Shown in pieces: positions 60,890 through 64,000 of a stretch of DNA of 64,000 bases (its first letter is position 1; each line of letters begins with the position of its first letter). The stretch is from Citrobacter gillenii (GTDB lineage: Bacteria > Pseudomonadota > Gammaproteobacteria > Enterobacterales > Enterobacteriaceae): assembly GCF_013337685.1 (NCBI RefSeq), contig NZ_SUQN01000004.1, forward strand, positions 62,001 to 126,000, written 5' to 3'. The notes beneath the pieces were generated by a model, which saw nothing but the letters and a program-made list of their open reading frames with translations, had not been told where the DNA came from and did no database searches. The position numbers were made by a program, and so were the translations under genes.

Positions 60890-61216
60890 GCCACTACCAT
60901 TCGCACGCGGAAAATGTATTAACCAAAAGTGTTAATTCACAAATCGCATAATAATCTTACGGTGTGAAAATATACCGACAGGCGTGTTACAAGGTTATTT
61001 CATCTAACTAAAAGACAGTGGTTAAGATCAATTGATTCCTGCGTACTATCATGTAAAAAAGTAATGGCTTGTCGAATCGCTAATATCTCTTTATTGATCA
61101 TCTTAAAATCAACACTGCATTAACCCATGAGATATATTTCATTCCCGCTTTTTACAATAAAGCATTTGACGTTGCTTATCCTCTCTTTATGAATAGTGAA
61201 TAAACAGGTTAATTTT
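60890..61216. other. intergenic region before the CaiF/GrlA-type regulator
   Basis: About 330 bases, strongly AT-rich, with no gene seen. The composition is typical of H-NS-bound accessory DNA. It must hold the promoter of the regulator. Confidence 0.5.
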
Positions 61217-61723
61217 ATGATAAATCAGTCAAATAGGGCAGGTGAACAGTCCCAACAAAAACACCATGGTCATTTTCATATTCCAGACGAGATCCGCCAT
61301 CTTGGTGATATGTCGCTTTACAGGGCGGTAGCCTGGTGGGGTTTTCTGCGTAAAACTGAGTTTACTCGGGATGATATTAGCCAGGCGTTTCAGATAGATT
61401 TGAGACGTTCCAGTGGCATACTTAGCTATATTTGTCATCGACATGGGTATGATGATATCACATTTGAAATGCGTAAAATCCCAGTACAGGGCGGTTGTTG
61501 TCAACTTGCCGTACGAATTCTCAAGGTAGCAACGTCCCCGAAATCGGTAAGAAAACCAGAAAAAAGCAGCAATACCAGAAAGGACGTGAAAACAAACAAT
61601 CAACTGGACCAGCTTATGGCCCGTTGGATGTTATCAAGGCCGACTGGTAATAATGCAACACAATTGGAAGCATGGAAAGCGGGGTGCCCAATTTATGATA
61701 ATATCAAATTCACCGAAGAGTAA
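61217..61723 (+). CDS. CaiF/GrlA family transcriptional regulator
   Basis: A regulator of 168 residues. The N-terminal part (HFHIPDEIRHLGDMSLYRAVAWW...FTRDDISQAFQIDLRRSSGILSYI, abbreviated) is the CaiF/GrlA winged helix. Members activate carnitine genes (CaiF) or the LEE virulence island (GrlA). The tail is Lys/Ser/Asn-rich and unlike either. The ATG at 61217, eight bases after AGG, was chosen over a GTG at 61196. It is the last gene of the block between yneE and tam; control of the nearby autotransporter is inferred. Confidence 0.82.
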   Translation: MINQSNRAGEQSQQKHHGHFHIPDEIRHLGDMSLYRAVAWWGFLRKTEFTRDDISQAFQIDLRRSSGILSYICHRHGYDDITFEMRKIPVQGGCCQLAVRILKVATSPKSVRKPEKSSNTRKDVKTNNQLDQLMARWMLSRPTGNNATQLEAWKAGCPIYDNIKFTEE

Positions 61724-61827
61724 TTGTTGAATAGTCACTTTTCGAAATAAAATAATACCAACTAAATACTATTTCTATTTACCTACATTAGCCTCTACAA
61801 TGAAAGGCCAATGCAGGTATAAGGGGA

Positions 61828-62586
61828 TTAAAAATCGCGTCTGGCAACAATAAACAAGCGTGGGAATGCCAGCAGGATTTTGCCATTTTCCTGCAGCGGA
61901 TATTGCTCCTGTAGAAGTTCATGGTATCGAGCCAGATACTTTCGTTGCTCACTTTCGCTCAGATCTTGCAACCAAGGACGTAAGCCTGTCGCACTGACCC
62001 AGTCGATAATCGACTGATGTGAATCCATAATGTGGTAATAGGTCGTGCGCCAAATATCAACGTCACATCCCGCTTCAGTCAAAATATCATAATAAGCATG
62101 CACGCCGGGAAGAGGCGAACGACCGCGATCGGGATAATCCTGCTCATAGGCGACTTCACGCATTAAAATATGTGTCGGCTCCAGCCAGTTATCCGGCATT
62201 TGCACAGCAAGTACGCCGTTACGGTGTAACTGCGAGACAAGATATGGGAATAATTCGTAGTGATCGGGTACCCACTGTAATGAAGCATTCGCATAAAGCA
62301 GATCAAGAGGTTGCTCCGCCCGGAACTCGCTGATATCTGTTTCAACAAAATGACAGTTCGGTAAGGTTGCACGCGCCTCGTTGAGCATATTTGGCGAAGA
62401 GTCCACGCCTGTTATGTTGGCCGAAGGCCATCGTTGATACAGTAATGACGTGCTATTTCCCGGACCGCACCCCAGATCGGCGACTGAACGAACATTTTCT
62501 AACGCTACTCTGCTCAATAATTCTGCTGCGGGTCTTGAGCGTTCGCTGCCATATTGCAGATAAAGTGCAGGGTTCCAGTCGGCCAT
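61828..62586 (-). CDS. tam: trans-aconitate 2-methyltransferase Tam
   Basis: A SAM-dependent methyltransferase of 252 residues that methylates trans-aconitate, a by-product that inhibits aconitase. SAM motif I is [12 protein letters not shown]; the following acidic loop GVDSSPNML and the [11 protein letters not shown] segment agree. Start and length match E. coli Tam. In E. coli tam lies next to yneE; here 4.4 kb of accessory DNA separates them. Confidence 0.95.
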   Translation of the reverse strand: MADWNPALYLQYGSERSRPAAELLSRVALENVRSVADLGCGPGNSTSLLYQRWPSANITGVDSSPNMLNEARATLPNCHFVETDISEFRAEQPLDLLYANASLQWVPDHYELFPYLVSQLHRNGVLAVQMPDNWLEPTHILMREVAYEQDYPDRGRSPLPGVHAYYDILTEAGCDVDIWRTTYYHIMDSHQSIIDWVSATGLRPWLQDLSESEQRKYLARYHELLQEQYPLQENGKILLAFPRLFIVARRDF

Positions 62587-62743
62587 GTAGCTATCTCCTG
62601 TGTAAGATGAGATCGTATTCAATCTTCACGTTAAGCGTACGACATTATGGCTGTATTTGCTGAAGCGGGAAGGGCGCAGAAAAGTGTCTAGCGCGTAGAA
62701 TAACGCTGAGTGATGATGTAAACATAATGGTAAGGAATGCAAT

Positions 62744-63298
62744 ATGATTGAAACATCAAGGCTCATTTTAAGGCAGTGGGGAAAAACAGATATGGCAGCC
62801 TTTGCCGATCTGAATGCTGACCCAGATGTGATGCGCTTTTTTCCGGCACCGATGACGAGACAGGAGAGCGACAGTCTGGCAGAGAGATTCAGGGACGGAA
62901 TAGAACAACGCGGCTGGGGTTTTTGGGCCGTTGAATCCAAAGAAACGCATGAATTTGTTGGCTGTGTCGGTCTGCACCCGCAGCCTGATAAATTTCCATT
63001 TTCTCCCTGTACCGAAATAGGCTGGCGTCTCAGCAAAACGTACTGGCATCAAGGGTTAGCCATGGAGGCTGCTGAAGCCTGTCTGCAATATGCTTTTACG
63101 GTTCTGATGCTGGATGAAGTCGTATCGTTTACATCGGTACTCAACAAACCTTCAGAACACTTAATGAAACGGCTTGGTATGAAAAAAGTGGAAGAGTTTC
63201 CGCATCCAGCGTTGCCGGCAAATCATCGGCTGTCCCTGCATGTTCTGTATCGAATCCAAAAGATTTCTGTATTGGTTAATTCTGAAGGCCAAGGATGA
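62744..63298 (+). CDS. RimJ/RimL-type GNAT acetyltransferase
   Basis: An acetyltransferase of 184 residues of the RimJ/RimL kind (TSRLILRQW at the start, a PFSPCTEIGWRLSKTYWHQGLAMEA core, then FTSVLNKPSEHLMKRLGM). The acetyl-CoA loop is HQGLAMEA. The substrate may be a protein N-terminus or a small amine; it cannot be told. Its stop overlaps the next start as ATGA. Confidence 0.87.
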   Translation: MIETSRLILRQWGKTDMAAFADLNADPDVMRFFPAPMTRQESDSLAERFRDGIEQRGWGFWAVESKETHEFVGCVGLHPQPDKFPFSPCTEIGWRLSKTYWHQGLAMEAAEACLQYAFTVLMLDEVVSFTSVLNKPSEHLMKRLGMKKVEEFPHPALPANHRLSLHVLYRIQKISVLVNSEGQG

Positions 63299-63510
63299 AA
63301 ATGAGAGACAGTATTCGAGCAAAGATAGTGAAGGTATGTGAAGCCAAGATTGCAGCTAAAGGACCCGATGTGGGAGTCTCATTTTATGCTTTTTTTGCCA
63401 ACAAGAATGATGACCCTGAATTGCTCATGGAAGTAGCCCAATGGTGGATTATGGAAATGAAACTGGATCACTTTGAGAAAGCCCGAAAAGTTATAGCGCT
63501 TGTATTGTAG
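63295..63510 (+). CDS. DUF6500-type small protein
   Basis: A protein of 71 residues, translationally coupled to the acetyltransferase through ATGA. It has a basic helix (RDSIRAKIVKVCEAKIAAKG), an aromatic strand (SFYAFFANK) and an acidic/Trp-rich helix (EVAQWWIMEMK). I recall this as DUF6500, with no known function. The coupling suggests it works with the acetyltransferase, perhaps as its substrate or partner. Confidence 0.7.
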   Translation: MKMRDSIRAKIVKVCEAKIAAKGPDVGVSFYAFFANKNDDPELLMEVAQWWIMEMKLDHFEKARKVIALVL

Positions 63511-63662
63511 AGCGTACTTGAGGTCATGGATTTGTCTGTGAATCGTACAATGACAGACATCATAACTATGTGAGGGCCGCACTGGAGAAATAGCGTTCAG
63601 AGTCTATCAACAACCAGACCAAGGATGACCATAAAGCGCTGGATTTTGTCTTATTCCACATT
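63511..63662. other. gene-free stretch left of dif
   Basis: About 150 bases with no reading frame of note. It leads into the dif site. Confidence 0.5.
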
Positions 63663-63690
63663 GGTGCGCATAATGTATATTATGTTAAAT
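63663..63690 (+). other. dif site (XerCD chromosome-dimer resolution)
   Basis: All 28 bases agree with the E. coli dif sequence as I remember it: the XerC arm GGTGCGCATAA (63663-63673), centre TGTATA (63674-63679) and XerD arm TTATGTTAAAT (63680-63690). XerC and XerD resolve chromosome dimers here under FtsK control. It lies right of two Ter sites, as in E. coli, and marks the end of this chromosome arm. Confidence 0.95.
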
Positions 63691-63750
63691 GCAAAGGAAC
63701 ATGTAAAAAAGACGTGTTAATGCAGTCTGAATCGTGCCTGTCCGTTTGAT

Positions 63751-63758
63751 CCCTTCCC
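63751..63758 (-). other. KOPS octamer pointing at dif
   Basis: The minus strand reads GGGAAGGG, which fits the FtsK-orienting GGGNAGGG. It lies 60 bases right of dif and points left, towards it, as required for loading FtsK in the right direction. A single octamer could be chance. Confidence 0.55.
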
Positions 63759-63842
63759 TGTCGTGACGCTGCGTGAATTCTGCAGATTTTCACCAGTAAT
63801 CCTGCACACGATTTCACGTAGCACACCACGCAGACATAAAAA

Positions 63843-63863
63843 AACCGGCCATTGTGGCCGGTT
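63843..63863 (-). terminator. terminator of the partial gene at the right edge
   Basis: A perfect 9-base-pair stem (AACCGGCCA/TGGCCGGTT) with a three-base loop and a seven-T run on the minus strand, 19 bases after the stop at 63883. Confidence 0.9.
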
Positions 63864-63882
63864 CGTCGTGACGGTTTCTGAC

Positions 63883-64000
63883 TTAATGGATTTTTGCCCG
63901 GGCCGCTGCTTTCTCTGACTGGCGTTCTGCAGCTCTGACAACAGCCATAAACGCTTTGACACCCGGATCCACATCCGGCGACAACATGCGCATAATTGAT
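63883..64000 (-). CDS. 3' end of an unidentified gene, possibly phage
   Basis: The frame is open from the right edge to a TAA at 63883-63885, giving at least 39 residues. The end reads MLSPDVDPGVKAFMAV followed by RAAERQSEKAAARAKIH, an Ala/Arg/Lys-rich helix. I do not recognise it with certainty; the style and the dense terminator after it fit a prophage or satellite gene. An ATG at 63993 lies inside the frame, so a complete 36-codon gene is possible too. Confidence 0.55.
   Translation of the reverse strand, partial: SIMRMLSPDVDPGVKAFMAVVRAAERQSEKAAARAKIH

Noticed and set aside
63717..63974. 85-codon minus-strand frame at the right end
   Set aside because: It reads across a perfect terminator and overlaps, in another frame, the better-supported gene end at 63883. 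It slightly resembles P4-type Ash proteins but not enough to call.

Overview
The window looks like chromosome from an enterobacterium close to Escherichia and Salmonella, most likely Citrobacter. Gene order and protein sequences follow the replication-terminus region of E. coli K-12 (from the tus/rstB side through pnt, ynf, rsp, mar and uxaB to dif). Several breaks in that synteny are not E. coli-like. Family and ortholog names rest on remembered E. coli proteins and visible motifs, not on database searches.

Layout. Positions 1-74 hold a Tus-binding Ter site next to rstB. From 1.4 to 6.3 kb an accessory block separates rstB from its partner rstA: a secreted NTF2-like protein, a streptomycin-phosphotransferase-like kinase, a Ni/Co permease and a cystine-type symporter. 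From 6.3 to 17.9 kb come rstA, ydgC, folM, ydgI, ydgH, pntAB, tqsA, the polyamine exporter mdtJI with a probable leader peptide, the protease ydgD, the small membrane protein ydgU and the acid-shock gene asr. From 18 to 26 kb lie an M32 carboxypeptidase, a CPBP protease, ynfM/ynfL, mlc, bioD2 and clcB. The selenate/DMSO-reductase-type operon ynfE-ynfG-ynfH-dmsD (with no ynfF) ends at 30.7 kb, followed by ynfD, ynfC, speG, ynfB and ynfA.

From 33.5 to 40 kb is a sugar-acid module (rspA, rspB, an intact ydfJ, ydfI, ydfZ, rspR). In E. coli K-12 this locus is interrupted by the Qin prophage; here it is not. Then come ydfG, dcp, dgcZ, the PhoP-type pair mgrR/mgtS, ydeE, eamA, marRAB/marC, sotB, ptrR/sad, glsB, yneG, an acetyltransferase and uxaB. 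A second Ter site follows uxaB, then yneE.

Between yneE and tam a second accessory block (57.4-61.7 kb) carries a GFA-fold gene, a 919-residue autotransporter and a CaiF/GrlA-type regulator. After tam, an acetyltransferase overlaps a DUF6500-type gene. At 63663-63690 lies a sequence matching the E. coli dif site base for base, as remembered. A KOPS octamer beyond it points back at it, and phage-like sequence runs off the right end.

How it works together. Both Ter sites have the same polarity and should stop only forks that have already passed dif and are moving leftwards, so the window is one arm of the replication fork trap. Several regulators lie near likely targets: RstA with a consensus RstA box at asr, RspR beside rsp/ydf, PtrR beside sad, and MarR/MarA at marRAB. 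No wholly new multi-gene system could be demonstrated. The best leads are the yneE-tam island, the split rstBA cargo, the mdtJI leader structure and the element beside dif.
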